A stretch of DNA of 64,000 nt from Ferdinandcohnia salidurans (GCF_042680725.1 NZ_JBHUEK010000018.1:186001-250000); one strand, 5' to 3'; shown: positions 1 through 8,551, counted from the stretch's first letter. Program-made: numbers and translations. The notes: generated from the letters alone by a model not told the origin.

Positions 1-621
1 GGAGTATTGGTTGTTTGATGTCGGAAACTGAAAATGGTCACGGTTTATGCTTATTAAAAGGTAACCGCCATTTACATATCTGCGCTCGATTAGACTAATC
101 CTCCGGATGGCTAGGAAATTGTTTTTATCCTGAGGATCATCTCCAATCCAAACCAATCCACCTTTTGCAAGTCTAGCTTTTTCAATCCATTTTTTCTCTA
201 CCCGATTTTTTAATAAGTCATCATCAAGAGGAATAACACGTTGTTGTTCCCCAGAAAAGACTTGAAACGAAAAGATGCCATCTGTATTCCCCATAATTCG
301 GTTTACATGTCCCATTAACTGTTGACGTTCCTGGAATGAGATTTCTTTACCATCAAAAATTTTCGTTAGGATTGTTTGGACGCCCTCGTCCGTAATGACG
401 AGCTTTGATGACATATTAATTTGTTCGTATAAAGATTCCATTCTACCGTTTGCTTCAATCGCAACCTGGTGGATTTGTTTTTCAGCATTGCTTTTTAAAA
501 GAGTGGAGACCTGTCTTAATGTTAATAGACCGACGATCAAAAGAACGATAATCATGACAAATAAGAAGATAAATAAGATCTGATTGCGTAATGTGTTCCA
601 CTTTTTCAATTTTTTGATCAT
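1..621 (-). CDS. Sensor histidine kinase, N-terminal part (runs off the window)
   Basis: This is the first 207 codons of a minus-strand gene cut off by the left edge. The ATG at 621 follows an AAAGG ribosome binding site in the minus-strand sense. The start is a short basic stretch (MIKKLKKW), then one hydrophobic segment at about residues 14-35 (FIFLFVMIIVLLIVGLL). About 170 residues of extracytoplasmic sensor sequence follow. This is the layout of YesM-type two-component kinases that sense carbohydrates or cell-envelope signals in Bacilli. The HAMP and kinase domains would lie outside the window, so the kinase assignment rests on family resemblance of the N-terminus only. A chemoreceptor-type protein is a possible alternative. 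Confidence 0.6.
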   Translation of the reverse strand, partial: MIKKLKKWNTLRNQILFIFLFVMIIVLLIVGLLTLRQVSTLLKSNAEKQIHQVAIEANGRMESLYEQINMSSKLVITDEGVQTILTKIFDGKEISFQERQQLMGHVNRIMGNTDGIFSFQVFSGEQQRVIPLDDDLLKNRVEKKWIEKARLAKGGLVWIGDDPQDKNNFLAIRRISLIERRYVNGGYLLISINRDHFQFPTSNNQYS

Positions 622-854
622 GGGCTTCGCCTTTCTTTTTCCGTTCGTTTAATTATCTTGTATTTATTTGTAATCGCTATCATCAAAAGGTATGTTAAAG
701 TTGCAAATGCAGGAACTAAGAACTAGTGCCATTTTATCATTTGTTATAGGAATTGAAAACATTTGTTTATCGGTTAGACTAAGTTAGAGGGCTGCATTCT
801 AGGGTACTCTATTGATGTATTGTAATTAAAGAATTTTTTATCATCAAAAAAACA

Positions 855-883
855 TTGACTAAATTATCTAAACTGTTTAATAT
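855..883 (+). promoter_or_regulatory. Promoter of first S-box leader
   Basis: TTGACT at 855-860 and TAATAT at 878-883 are 17 bases apart, which fits a SigA promoter. Transcription would start near 890, about 20 bases before the riboswitch aptamer. Nothing else was recognised in the AT-rich stretch 622-854 between this promoter and the divergent sensor kinase gene. Confidence 0.6.
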
Positions 884-908
884 TACTAATAAGTTAAATA
901 AAGCAATT

Positions 909-1086
909 CTTCTTATCAAGAGAGGTGGAGGGACTGACCCTACGAAGCCTCGGCAACCAGCATTTAAATGCCCGGTGCCAAGTTCAGAGGAGTATTTTTA
1001 TTCCGGAGATGAGAAGGTGGACGAATGCGAATTTATTTCCGTATATTCATGAGCCCCTTCTGATTTCTCAGAAGGGGTTTTTATTT
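909..1086 (+). promoter_or_regulatory. SAM-I (S-box) riboswitch 1 with terminator
   Basis: The core follows the S-box consensus: a P1 strand CTTCTTATC at 909-917, then AAGAGAGGTGGAGGGACTG, GAAGCC, GGCAACC and GGTGCCAA, and the closing P1 strand GATGAGAAG at 1008-1016. A perfect 10-bp terminator stem lies at 1054-1063 and 1068-1077 with a U-tract. AGAAGG of the closing P1 strand can pair with CCTTCT of the terminator, the usual anti-terminator arrangement: high SAM gives termination. The 3' half is less canonical than in the second copy (GCCAAGTTC in place of GCTAATTCC). No gene lies between this terminator and the second riboswitch. Confidence 0.88.
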
Positions 1087-1179
1087 TAGAGTGAAAGAAG
1101 TAGCATTTATTATTCAATAATTAATGAAAAAAGAATAGAAAAAATCTTAGCAATAGATATATTTTTCTAAAAATACTTA

Positions 1180-1208
1180 TTGACTGAAAAAATAAAGTAT
1201 TCTATAAT
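1180..1208 (+). promoter_or_regulatory. Promoter of second S-box leader
   Basis: TTGACT at 1180-1185 and a perfect TATAAT at 1203-1208 with exactly 17 bases between them. This is close to an ideal SigA promoter and lies between the first riboswitch terminator and the second aptamer. The metY-like gene can therefore be transcribed without reading through riboswitch 1. Confidence 0.75.
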
Positions 1209-1260
1209 ACTTTATATGATTGAAGGATTAACGCGTTAATACGCCATTTGAATATAAAAT

Positions 1261-1408
1261 CTTATCCAGAGAGACAGAGGGAACAGGCCCGATGAAGTCC
1301 AGCAACCTTCAAGTGAAAGCTTGAAAAGGTGCTAATTCCTGCAGGTGCATATGCATCTGAAAGATAAGTTGAGGCCCCCTCTTCTTATGTTGAGGGGGCT
1401 TTTTATTT
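1261..1408 (+). promoter_or_regulatory. SAM-I (S-box) riboswitch 2 with terminator
   Basis: P1 strands CTTATC (1261-1266) and GATAAG (1363-1368) enclose CAGAGAGACAGAGGGA, CAGGCCCGATGAAG, AGCAACC and GGTGCTAATTCCTGCAGG, a clear S-box. The terminator has GCCCCCTC at 1374-1381 and GAGGGGGC at 1392-1399, then TTTTTATTT. The closing P1 strand plus GAGG can pair with CCTC and CTTAT in the terminator 5' strand and loop, giving an anti-terminator. It lies 60 bases ahead of the sulfhydrylase start, so that gene should be expressed when SAM is scarce. Confidence 0.95.
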
Positions 1409-1467
1409 ACATAAAGTCAGTACTTATCTAGCAAACTTGTAGAAAATTAAACTTGGAGGTTTAAACA

Positions 1468-3267
1468 ATGACAAAACAATATGATACTTATGATGATGAA
1501 ACGATACTTTTACATGGTGGTCAATCCCCAGATCCGACAACTGGTTCACGTGCAGTGCCGATTTATCAAACAAGTTCTTTCGTATTTCATAATACAGATC
1601 ATGCTCAAAGCCTATTTAGCCTTGATGAGTCAGGTAATATTTATTCTCGAATCGGTAACCCGACTGTTGATGTGCTTGAGAAACGGATCGCGTTGTTGGA
1701 GGATGGTGTCGCAGCTGTAGCAACTTCTTCAGGAATGGCCGCTATTGCTCTATCTATTATGAACGTCGCGCAAGCAGGAGACGAAATTGTAGCAGCTTCG
1801 AATTTATATGGCGGAACTTACAATCTTTTCGCTGTTACTCTTCCGAAATATGGAATCAAGACTCATTTCGTTGATCCAACAGATCCTGAGAATTTTAGAA
1901 AAGCGATTACGCCGCAAACAAAGGCCGTCTTTGCTGAAACGATTGGAAACCCAAGCTTGCATGTATTAGATATTGAAGCAGTATCAGCGATTGCACATGA
2001 AAATGGAGTACCGCTCATTATTGATAATACATTTGCTTCACCATATGTTTGTAAACCAATCCAATATGGTGCTGATATAGTGGTTCACTCCGCAACAAAG
2101 TGGATAGGTGGACATGGAACCACAATTGGTGGGTTAGTCGTTGATGGAGGCCGTTTTAATTGGAACAGTGAAAAGTTTCCAGGATTTACAGAGCCAGATC
2201 AAAGTTATAACGGAATTAAGTATGCAAATGAATTTGGAACATTAGCGTTCAGTACGAAACTGAGAGTTCAGCTTTTAAGAGATTTTGGTTCTTCATTAAG
2301 CCCACATAGTGCGTTCCTATTGATACAGGGTCTTGAAACATTACACCTAAGAATCGAAAAGCATAATGAAAATGCACTGAAAGTTGCAAAGTTCTTAAAA
2401 GACCATCCTGCAGTTGATTGGGTTTCATACCCTGGTCTTGAAGAGCATCCAGCACATGAACTAGCTACTAAATATTTGCGTTCTGGATATGGTTCTATCG
2501 TAAACTTTGGCATTAAGGGTGGTAGGGAAACTGGTAAGAAAGTAATAAATAACATTGCGTTATGGTCGCATGTGGCCAATGTTGGAGATGCCAAGTCCCT
2601 TATTATACACCCTGCATCAACAACTCATCAGCAGTTAAGTGCGGAAGAGTTAGTCAAAACAGGAGTAAGTGAAGAGCTGATCCGTCTATCAGTTGGTATT
2701 GAATCATACCGTGATTTAGTGAATGACTTGGACCAGGCTTTTTATGAAGCGACAGGCATTTCGTCAAAGGGTGAGCAAAAAGGAGAAACAGCGGTTAATG
2801 ATGAGGGAGTCATACGTTGGGCACTTCAATCAACATTTATTCGTGAAGAAGTCGATGGAAAAGAAGTTCAGCGTGCAAAAACAATTGCCGTTGTTGGTCT
2901 AAGTGGTAATCCAGCTCGTCCAAGCTACCGACTTGCACGGAAAATGCAGCGTCTAGGTTATAAAATTATCCCAGTTAATCCAAGGGAAACAGAAGTACTC
3001 GGTGAACAGGCATATCCGGATTTAACATCTATTCCGGTTAAGGTAGATATCGTTCAAGTATTCCGTAGTCCTGAGGCAGCGATTGGAGTTGCGGCAGAAG
3101 CAGCACAAATTCAACCAAAAGTATTCTGGCTACAAGAAGGGGTTATCTCCCCAAGGGCAGTGGAAGTTGCGAAAGAAGCAGGTCTTGAGGTTGTTCAAAA
3201 CAGATGTACCTATAAGGAGGCACAACGTCTCAGAGGTGCAATTGTGACGTATGCTTGTGAAATTTAA
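1468..3267 (+). CDS. metY: O-acetylhomoserine sulfhydrylase fused to a CoA-binding (YccU-like) domain
   Basis: Residues 1-430 are a Cys/Met-metabolism PLP enzyme that forms homocysteine from O-acetylhomoserine and sulfide. Visible markers are SSGMAAIALS, the NTFASPY segment and the PLP lysine in SATKWIGGHG near residue 211. After a linker, residues 455-595 form a Rossmann-type CoA-binding domain (IAVVGLSGNPARPSYRLA, IIPVNPRE, WLQEGVIS) like stand-alone YccU/COG1832 proteins. Family sulfhydrylases are usually about 430 residues, so the 599-residue length is itself evidence of the fusion. The reading frame is open through the junction. A GGAGG site precedes the ATG, and two SAM riboswitches lie upstream. 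The role of the CoA-binding domain is unknown; sensing an acyl-CoA is an inference. Confidence 0.9.
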   Translation: MTKQYDTYDDETILLHGGQSPDPTTGSRAVPIYQTSSFVFHNTDHAQSLFSLDESGNIYSRIGNPTVDVLEKRIALLEDGVAAVATSSGMAAIALSIMNVAQAGDEIVAASNLYGGTYNLFAVTLPKYGIKTHFVDPTDPENFRKAITPQTKAVFAETIGNPSLHVLDIEAVSAIAHENGVPLIIDNTFASPYVCKPIQYGADIVVHSATKWIGGHGTTIGGLVVDGGRFNWNSEKFPGFTEPDQSYNGIKYANEFGTLAFSTKLRVQLLRDFGSSLSPHSAFLLIQGLETLHLRIEKHNENALKVAKFLKDHPAVDWVSYPGLEEHPAHELATKYLRSGYGSIVNFGIKGGRETGKKVINNIALWSHVANVGDAKSLIIHPASTTHQQLSAEELVKTGVSEELIRLSVGIESYRDLVNDLDQAFYEATGISSKGEQKGETAVNDEGVIRWALQSTFIREEVDGKEVQRAKTIAVVGLSGNPARPSYRLARKMQRLGYKIIPVNPRETEVLGEQAYPDLTSIPVKVDIVQVFRSPEAAIGVAAEAAQIQPKVFWLQEGVISPRAVEVAKEAGLEVVQNRCTYKEAQRLRGAIVTYACEI

Positions 3268-3366
3268 CTTTATTCAGCATTCATCCCCTACTTCGATAAG
3301 TGGGGGATGAATGCAATATGTGAAACCAATTCAGTGGGGGTTCAAACCCCGACTGAATAAAGTTAA
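3264..3366. repeat. Nested palindrome block, left part
   Basis: A 14-bp inverted repeat, TTAACTTTATTCAG at 3264-3277 and CTGAATAAAGTTAA at 3353-3366, encloses two strong hairpins. The first pairs ATTCATCCCC with GGGGATGAAT; the second pairs TTCAGT-GGGGTT with AACCCC-ACTGAA. The outer repeat includes the stop codon of the upstream gene. No U-tract makes it a simple terminator. The look is that of an IS200/IS605-type element end or a non-autonomous derivative, without a transposase. Confidence 0.5.
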
Positions 3367-3512
3367 AGCCTCCGGCGGATGCCACGATTTTTCAGAGGTA
3401 GCTTTTCGAGCAAGCTCGAAAAAAATCGGGCGCAAATACGCCAAGGCGCATTTGATTTGTGAAGAATTCCCCTACCTCTATAGGTAGGGGATGATTGTAA
3501 AGAGAGTCTATT
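3367..3512. repeat. Nested palindrome block, right part
   Basis: This part contains a long imperfect cruciform: GGCG with CGCC at the base, CGATTTTT with AAAAATCG, and an inner TTTTCGAGC with GCTCGAAAA. A separate hairpin follows at about 3465-3496, CCCCTACCT with AGGTAGGGG. It could be a structured RNA such as an omega-RNA-type remnant, or a MITE-like repeat. Its GC content is higher than that of the surrounding intergenic DNA. No protein gene is present between 3268 and 3581. Confidence 0.45.
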
Positions 3513-3581
3513 AAAACATGAACTAAGGGATGGGCGTGTGCTAAGAATGATGCTTCTCTTAGTACGAGGGAGGAATAGATA

Positions 3582-5546
3582 ATGACAACACAACACAGCT
3601 TACTAGAATCCAAGGTTCTATGGGAGCCAAGTGACTCTTGGGTCTCACAGTCAAATTTGATGAAGTTTTCACAAGAGGTCGGTTTTCCACTCCTACCCTA
3701 TGAACGCTTTCATCGCTGGTCAGTCGCTCAACCAGAGTCATTCTGGTCAGCAGTATGGGACTTTGCAAATGTTATTGGAGATAAGGGAGAAAGAGTCGTA
3801 GTTCCTCCAAGCGATGGTGGCATGCTAGGAACACAATGGTTTCCGGATTCTAGAATTAACTTTGCAGAAAATATTTTACGTGGTGACGATCGGCAAACCG
3901 CGGTTATTGAATCAGATGAAAACGGCGTCTCTCAAACGATCACCATGGGAGAACTACGTAATAGAGTGGCACGGGCCCAGTCTGGGTTAAAGAGTTTGGG
4001 AGTAAGTGCTGGTGATCGTGTTGCAGGAGTTGTAACAAATAGAATTGAAGCGTTCGTAGCCTTATTGGCAACCGCTTCATTAGGTGCTGTTTGGACATCT
4101 TGCTCACCTGACTTTGGTCCAAAAGGGATTATCGATCGGATTGGGCAAGTTCATCCAAAGGTATTAATTGCAACTTTGGATTATCAATATAACGGAAAGT
4201 TTTATGATATTCGAGATAACATATCAGTTGTATGTGAGGTACTGAACGATGTTTCCGCTATCGTGACTTTATCTGAGAATGCAGATATATCGATTAATCA
4301 AGAAACGAAAGTGATGAGCTGGCAGGAGCTATGTCAAAATGAATCATCTCATCTGGAATTTACCCGAGTTCCCTTCAATCATCCGCTTTACATCCTTTAT
4401 ACTTCAGGGACTACTGGGCTGCCAAAGGCTATTGTTCATTCAGTCGGTGGTACATTAATTCAACACTTAAAGGAACATCAGTTACATTGTGATTTAAAAG
4501 TTGGAGATGTCTTGTTTTGGTACACAAATACGGCATGGATGATGTATCCTTGGCTGCTTTCTGGATTAGCAAGCGGTGCTGCTATTCTTCTCTATGATGG
4601 GTCACCAATCCCTAAGGCGAATATAGGAATCCTTTGGGAAATTTCAGAAGAAATTGGGCTTACGCATTTCGGAACGAGCCCGAAGTATTTAGACACCTTG
4701 ATGAAGTCAGGTTATCAGGTGGGGCAGAAGCATGATCTTTCTTCTTTACGCAGTGTTCTTTCTTGTGGAGCACCTTTATCGGCGGAACAATATGACTGGA
4801 TTTATAGCGACATTAAGCAGGATATTATGTTGGCTTCGATTTCAGGTGGTACCGAAATCATCGGATGCTTTGTGATGGGTTCTCCTGTACATCCAGTAAG
4901 ACGAGGGGAAATTACCTGTAAAGCACTTGGTATGGCAGTAGATGTCCTCGATGAAAGAGGAGTATCTGTCATCAATGAAAAAGGGGAGTTAGTGTGTACA
5001 AAGGCTTTTCCTAGTATGCCAATTACATTCTGGGGAGAGGACGGAGATGAGCGCTATTTTAAAGCCTATTTTGCTGAGCGTCCGGGTATATGGTCACATG
5101 GTGACTTCGCTGAACAAACAATAGAGCAAACATTGGTCATTTATGGAAGAGCTGATACTACGCTTAATCCTGGCGGTGTCCGGATTGGAACTGCTGAAAT
5201 CTATCGAGTTGTGGAACAACTTCCTCAGGTACAGGACTCAATCGTTTTTGGTTACCCTGTTGATAATGATGAGGAAATCGCGCTATGCGTCGTTACTGAA
5301 GACGGAAAACTTGACCCTACATTAGTAGACCATATTCGTAAGGAAGTAAGGGAAAAAGCTTCACCGCGGCATGTGCCAAGACGTATTTACAGTGTCAAAG
5401 AGATTCCTTATACAATTAACGGCAAGAAGGTTGAAGGGGCAGTCCGTTCAACTGTTCTTGGACAGCCAATAAAGAACAGGGGCTCACTTGCCAACCCAGC
5501 ATGCCTAGAAGAATACAGCAGCTTGTCTGAAAGGAGTTTCGTATAA
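3582..5546 (+). CDS. Acetoacetyl-CoA synthetase family (acyl-CoA ligase)
   Basis: A 654-residue ANL-superfamily ligase, the usual length for acetoacetate-CoA ligases, starting with a family-type N-terminus (LWEPSD, WSVAQPESFW). The AMP-binding loop YTSGTTGLPKAIVHS lies near residue 270, SISGGTEIIGCF is the A5 region, and INGKKVEGAVR carries the C-terminal catalytic lysine. It should activate a short 3-oxo-acid with ATP and CoA. GGAGG precedes the ATG. Its stop overlaps the next start by one base (TAATG), so it leads an operon with a thiolase-fold protein, a DUF35 partner, a permease and a thiolase. The true substrate may be a larger oxo-acid than acetoacetate. Confidence 0.88.
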   Translation: MTTQHSLLESKVLWEPSDSWVSQSNLMKFSQEVGFPLLPYERFHRWSVAQPESFWSAVWDFANVIGDKGERVVVPPSDGGMLGTQWFPDSRINFAENILRGDDRQTAVIESDENGVSQTITMGELRNRVARAQSGLKSLGVSAGDRVAGVVTNRIEAFVALLATASLGAVWTSCSPDFGPKGIIDRIGQVHPKVLIATLDYQYNGKFYDIRDNISVVCEVLNDVSAIVTLSENADISINQETKVMSWQELCQNESSHLEFTRVPFNHPLYILYTSGTTGLPKAIVHSVGGTLIQHLKEHQLHCDLKVGDVLFWYTNTAWMMYPWLLSGLASGAAILLYDGSPIPKANIGILWEISEEIGLTHFGTSPKYLDTLMKSGYQVGQKHDLSSLRSVLSCGAPLSAEQYDWIYSDIKQDIMLASISGGTEIIGCFVMGSPVHPVRRGEITCKALGMAVDVLDERGVSVINEKGELVCTKAFPSMPITFWGEDGDERYFKAYFAERPGIWSHGDFAEQTIEQTLVIYGRADTTLNPGGVRIGTAEIYRVVEQLPQVQDSIVFGYPVDNDEEIALCVVTEDGKLDPTLVDHIRKEVREKASPRHVPRRIYSVKEIPYTINGKKVEGAVRSTVLGQPIKNRGSLANPACLEEYSSLSERSFV

Positions 5547-6712
5547 TGGTTAACCGCCGAGTTCCAAAAGGTGCAATTATAGGGATTGGAGAGCTTACTC
5601 CAGTCCGCTATAGCGAGGGTGTGACAACTCTTGCATTAATTGCCGAGTCAGTAAGACTGGCCATTCAAGATGCCGGAATTGACAAAGCCGAGATAGATGG
5701 TTTATTAATTGGCCCTCAAGTAGGCGAAACTCCGCAGCATGTGCCAGCTACTGTTGCGGAATACCTTGGTCTTGAGCCGACAATGTCAAATGTAGTTGAT
5801 CTTGGAGGTGCCACAGGTGCGGGAATGATATGGAGAGCGGTAGCTGCAATAGAAGCGGGAATGTGTGAAACAGTTGTATGCGTGCTTGCAAATATCAACG
5901 AAAAGGGTAAAGCCCTACGTTCACCAAACCGTAATCCAATTCGTGAATTTGACGTTCCATTTGGTGCTTCTGGCGCAAACACTTCTTATGCGCTGTTAAA
6001 GCAACGGCACATGGCCGAGTATGGATCGAAACAAGAAGATTTTGCACTCATTGCTCATTGGGCACGAAAAAATGCGCAGCTCAACCCAAAAGCCATTACA
6101 TACGGAAAACCAGCCTCAGTTGAGGACGTATTGAATTCTCCGCTAATTGTGGATCCCTTGCATTTATTTGAAATCGTTATGCCTGTAGCAGGTGGCGCAG
6201 CGGTCGTTGTTACCTCCATTAAAAATGCCTCTAAGGGAGGACACCCTCCAGTTTATTTGCTAGGGGCGGGAGAGAAAATCACTCATAGAGCCGTCAGCCA
6301 AGCCCCTGCATTGGAAAATGCTCCACTAAGCTATGCGATTCCAAGAGCATTGGATCAAGCAGGATTATCGGTAAAAGACATGGATTTACTTTCTATCTAT
6401 GATTGCTATACGAGTGTAGTTGCACAAACATTAGAAAATGCTGGTCTATGTGCACCTGGAAGATTTGGTTCCTGGATGAAGGAGCATTCATTCGGTCATG
6501 ATGGCGATTGGCCACTTAACACGCACGGGGGACAATTAGGATTTGGTCAGGCTGATCTTGCAGGTGGAATGTCACATATTATTGAAGCTGTTCATCAATT
6601 ACGACATGAAGCTGATTTGCGACAAATTCCAAATGCACGACATGCTTTGATAACTGGAAATGGAGCTACATTGAGTGAAGCAGCTGCTCTGATCTTGGGG
6701 GTGGAATCATGA
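5546..6712 (+). CDS. Thiolase-fold lipid-transfer-type protein (Ltp/SCP2-like), lacking thiolase catalytic residues
   Basis: A 388-residue protein with thiolase-superfamily architecture. Where thiolases carry the nucleophilic Cys (CASG-like loop) it has LGGATGAG near residues 86-93, with Gly at the Cys position. Where thiolases have GHPxGAxG it has GQADLAGG near residues 334-341. Tyrosines at 285 and 288 (IYDCYTS) sit in the region that is catalytic in steroid side-chain aldolases of the Ltp2 type. The next gene overlaps by four bases and encodes a DUF35 protein, the obligate partner of Ltp aldolases. A retro-aldol or carrier role is therefore more likely than thiolysis. An automatic label of acetyl-CoA acetyltransferase would be misleading. 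Confidence 0.75.
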   Translation: MVNRRVPKGAIIGIGELTPVRYSEGVTTLALIAESVRLAIQDAGIDKAEIDGLLIGPQVGETPQHVPATVAEYLGLEPTMSNVVDLGGATGAGMIWRAVAAIEAGMCETVVCVLANINEKGKALRSPNRNPIREFDVPFGASGANTSYALLKQRHMAEYGSKQEDFALIAHWARKNAQLNPKAITYGKPASVEDVLNSPLIVDPLHLFEIVMPVAGGAAVVVTSIKNASKGGHPPVYLLGAGEKITHRAVSQAPALENAPLSYAIPRALDQAGLSVKDMDLLSIYDCYTSVVAQTLENAGLCAPGRFGSWMKEHSFGHDGDWPLNTHGGQLGFGQADLAGGMSHIIEAVHQLRHEADLRQIPNARHALITGNGATLSEAAALILGVES

Positions 6713-7128
6713 TAGAGAATTTTGAAAATTTAATGGTCCCAGGTCCGACTATAACTCCTATCACTAAGCCGTTCTGGGATGCAGTAGCTCGTATGGAATT
6801 TATTTTACAGAAATGCTGTGATTGTGGTGAGTGGGTATTTTATCCTCGTTCCCATTGCCCGCATTGCTGGAGTAACCAGTTAGAATGGAAACCAGCTTCA
6901 GGGGAAGGAACGTTAAAGACGTGGAGCATTGTACATAGACCTGGTCATCCAGGGTGGGCAGCAGTTACACCTTATGTATTAGGGGTTGTTGAATTAGAAG
7001 AAGGTCCATCGATGCTGACACATCTATTCGTTGATTCTGATCAAGAATTAAAAATTGGGCAGCCACTAAAGGTTAAATATATAAAATGCAATGATGTTTG
7101 GTTGCCATTTTTCGAAAGTAAGGAATGA
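6709..7128 (+). CDS. Zn-ribbon OB-fold protein (DUF35 family)
   Basis: A 139-residue protein with an N-terminal helix, a rubredoxin-like zinc ribbon (CCDCG and CPHC, about residues 36-55) and a C-terminal OB fold (GEGTLKTWSIVHR). DUF35 proteins act as partners of thiolase-fold enzymes: with Ltp aldolases, and as the scaffold between thiolase and HMG-CoA synthase in archaea. The ATGA overlap with the upstream gene implies translational coupling and a stoichiometric complex. GGGGTGG lies ahead of the ATG. Confidence 0.88.
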   Translation: MIENFENLMVPGPTITPITKPFWDAVARMEFILQKCCDCGEWVFYPRSHCPHCWSNQLEWKPASGEGTLKTWSIVHRPGHPGWAAVTPYVLGVVELEEGPSMLTHLFVDSDQELKIGQPLKVKYIKCNDVWLPFFESKE

Positions 7129-7177
7129 AAAATGGCCTTAAGACATATTACACCATCGTAAAAAGGGAGGAAAGTCG

Positions 7178-8506
7178 ATGTCTACAGCTCCAGTAATTCA
7201 GGAGGATATAAACACCGAGAAAAAAGGTTTTTCTAAAGAACATCGTAAGGTCGGTTTGGCTAGCTTTATTGGTACAACAATTGAATGGTATGATTTCTAC
7301 TTATACGGTACAGCTGCTGCTTTAGTATTTCCCGCATTGTTTTTTCCAACGTTCGACCCTCTATATGGTACACTAGCAGCCTTTGGATCATATGCTGCAG
7401 GATTTATAGCACGACCATTAGGAAGCGCGGTATTTGGGCATTTTGGTGATAAAATTGGTCGAAAAAAAATGCTTACCCTTTCATTATTATTAATGGGAAT
7501 CGCAACATTCTTAATGGGGCTGATCCCATCCTATCAAACAATCGGATTGATGGCACCACTATTAATTAGTCTTCTACGCATTGTACAGGGATTTGCCGTT
7601 GGAGGTGAGTGGGGCTCAGCGGTGGTAATGGCTGTCGAGCATGCTCCAAAAGGAAAACGAGGATTATACGGTAGCTTTCCGCAAATGGGAGTTCCTGCTG
7701 GTCTTCTCTTATCCACCTTCGTTTTCTCAATGGTAAATAACAATATGTCAAATGAAGCTTTCCTTGCTTGGGGTTGGCGTATTCCATTTTTACTAAGTGC
7801 GATACTTGTCATCATTGGACTTTGGATTCGTTTAAGAGTGAGTGAATCGCCTGTATTTGAGGAACTGGCTGAAAAGAAGCAGATAGAGGAAAAGCCTGTG
7901 CTTACCGTTCTACGCAGCCAAAAGAAACCATTATTCTTAACGATTGGAATGAAATTAGTTCAAAACGCAACATTTTATATCTATTCTGTATTTGTACTAA
8001 CGTATCTCGTAGGTACAGTTAATGTCGATCGCTCCATTGGTCTAAATGCAGTCATGATCTCCTCTGTAGTAGGTTTAGTGACCATGCCACTGTGGTCCTA
8101 CTTATCAGATAAGATTGGCCGTAAACCTGTTTATTTGGGTGGAACAATAGCAACGACGCTATTCATTTTTCCGTTTTTCGCACTGATGGATACAGGATCG
8201 GTCATTTGGATCACAATAGGAATCGTGCTTGGATTGAATGTCATACATGACTCTGTCTATGGCCCTCAGGCAGTATACTACTCTGAGCTTTTTGGGTCGA
8301 AGGTTCGTTTAAGTGGTGCTTCTATTGGTTACCAAATTGGAGCTATCCTAGCAGGTGGATTTTCACCGCTAATTGCGACTTGGTTACTAGCAAAATATGA
8401 TGGGCATAGCTTACCGATCATTCTATATTTAACCGCACTAGGTGTGATAAGCATTGTTGCAACATTATTCGCACGGGAAACATACCGTGATTCACTAACC
8501 CAGTAA
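7178..8506 (+). CDS. MFS transporter, metabolite:H+ symporter (MHS) family
   Basis: A 442-residue, 12-helix permease with MHS signatures: GTTIEWYDFYLYGTAAALVF near the start, GSAVFGHFGDKIGRKK (loop 2-3), RIVQGFAVGGEWG, and a second-half DKIGRKPVY loop. MHS members import organic acids such as shikimate, oxoglutarate, citrate or betaines. It lies 50 bases after the DUF35 gene with a GGGAGG site, inside the oxo-acid operon, and so probably imports the substrate that the ligase activates. Confidence 0.88.
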   Translation: MSTAPVIQEDINTEKKGFSKEHRKVGLASFIGTTIEWYDFYLYGTAAALVFPALFFPTFDPLYGTLAAFGSYAAGFIARPLGSAVFGHFGDKIGRKKMLTLSLLLMGIATFLMGLIPSYQTIGLMAPLLISLLRIVQGFAVGGEWGSAVVMAVEHAPKGKRGLYGSFPQMGVPAGLLLSTFVFSMVNNNMSNEAFLAWGWRIPFLLSAILVIIGLWIRLRVSESPVFEELAEKKQIEEKPVLTVLRSQKKPLFLTIGMKLVQNATFYIYSVFVLTYLVGTVNVDRSIGLNAVMISSVVGLVTMPLWSYLSDKIGRKPVYLGGTIATTLFIFPFFALMDTGSVIWITIGIVLGLNVIHDSVYGPQAVYYSELFGSKVRLSGASIGYQIGAILAGGFSPLIATWLLAKYDGHSLPIILYLTALGVISIVATLFARETYRDSLTQ

Positions 8507-8551
8507 TTTAGTTTAGTTTCAATTAATCTACTAAAAGGATGGGTGATTTGG

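Noticed and set aside
855..1052. 65-codon open frame on the plus strand
   Set aside because: It coincides with the first S-box riboswitch and its promoter, starts at the promoter itself and has no ribosome binding site.
3363..3613. Minus-strand open frames across the palindrome block
   Set aside because: They arise from the inverted repeats, have no ribosome binding site and show no protein-like composition.
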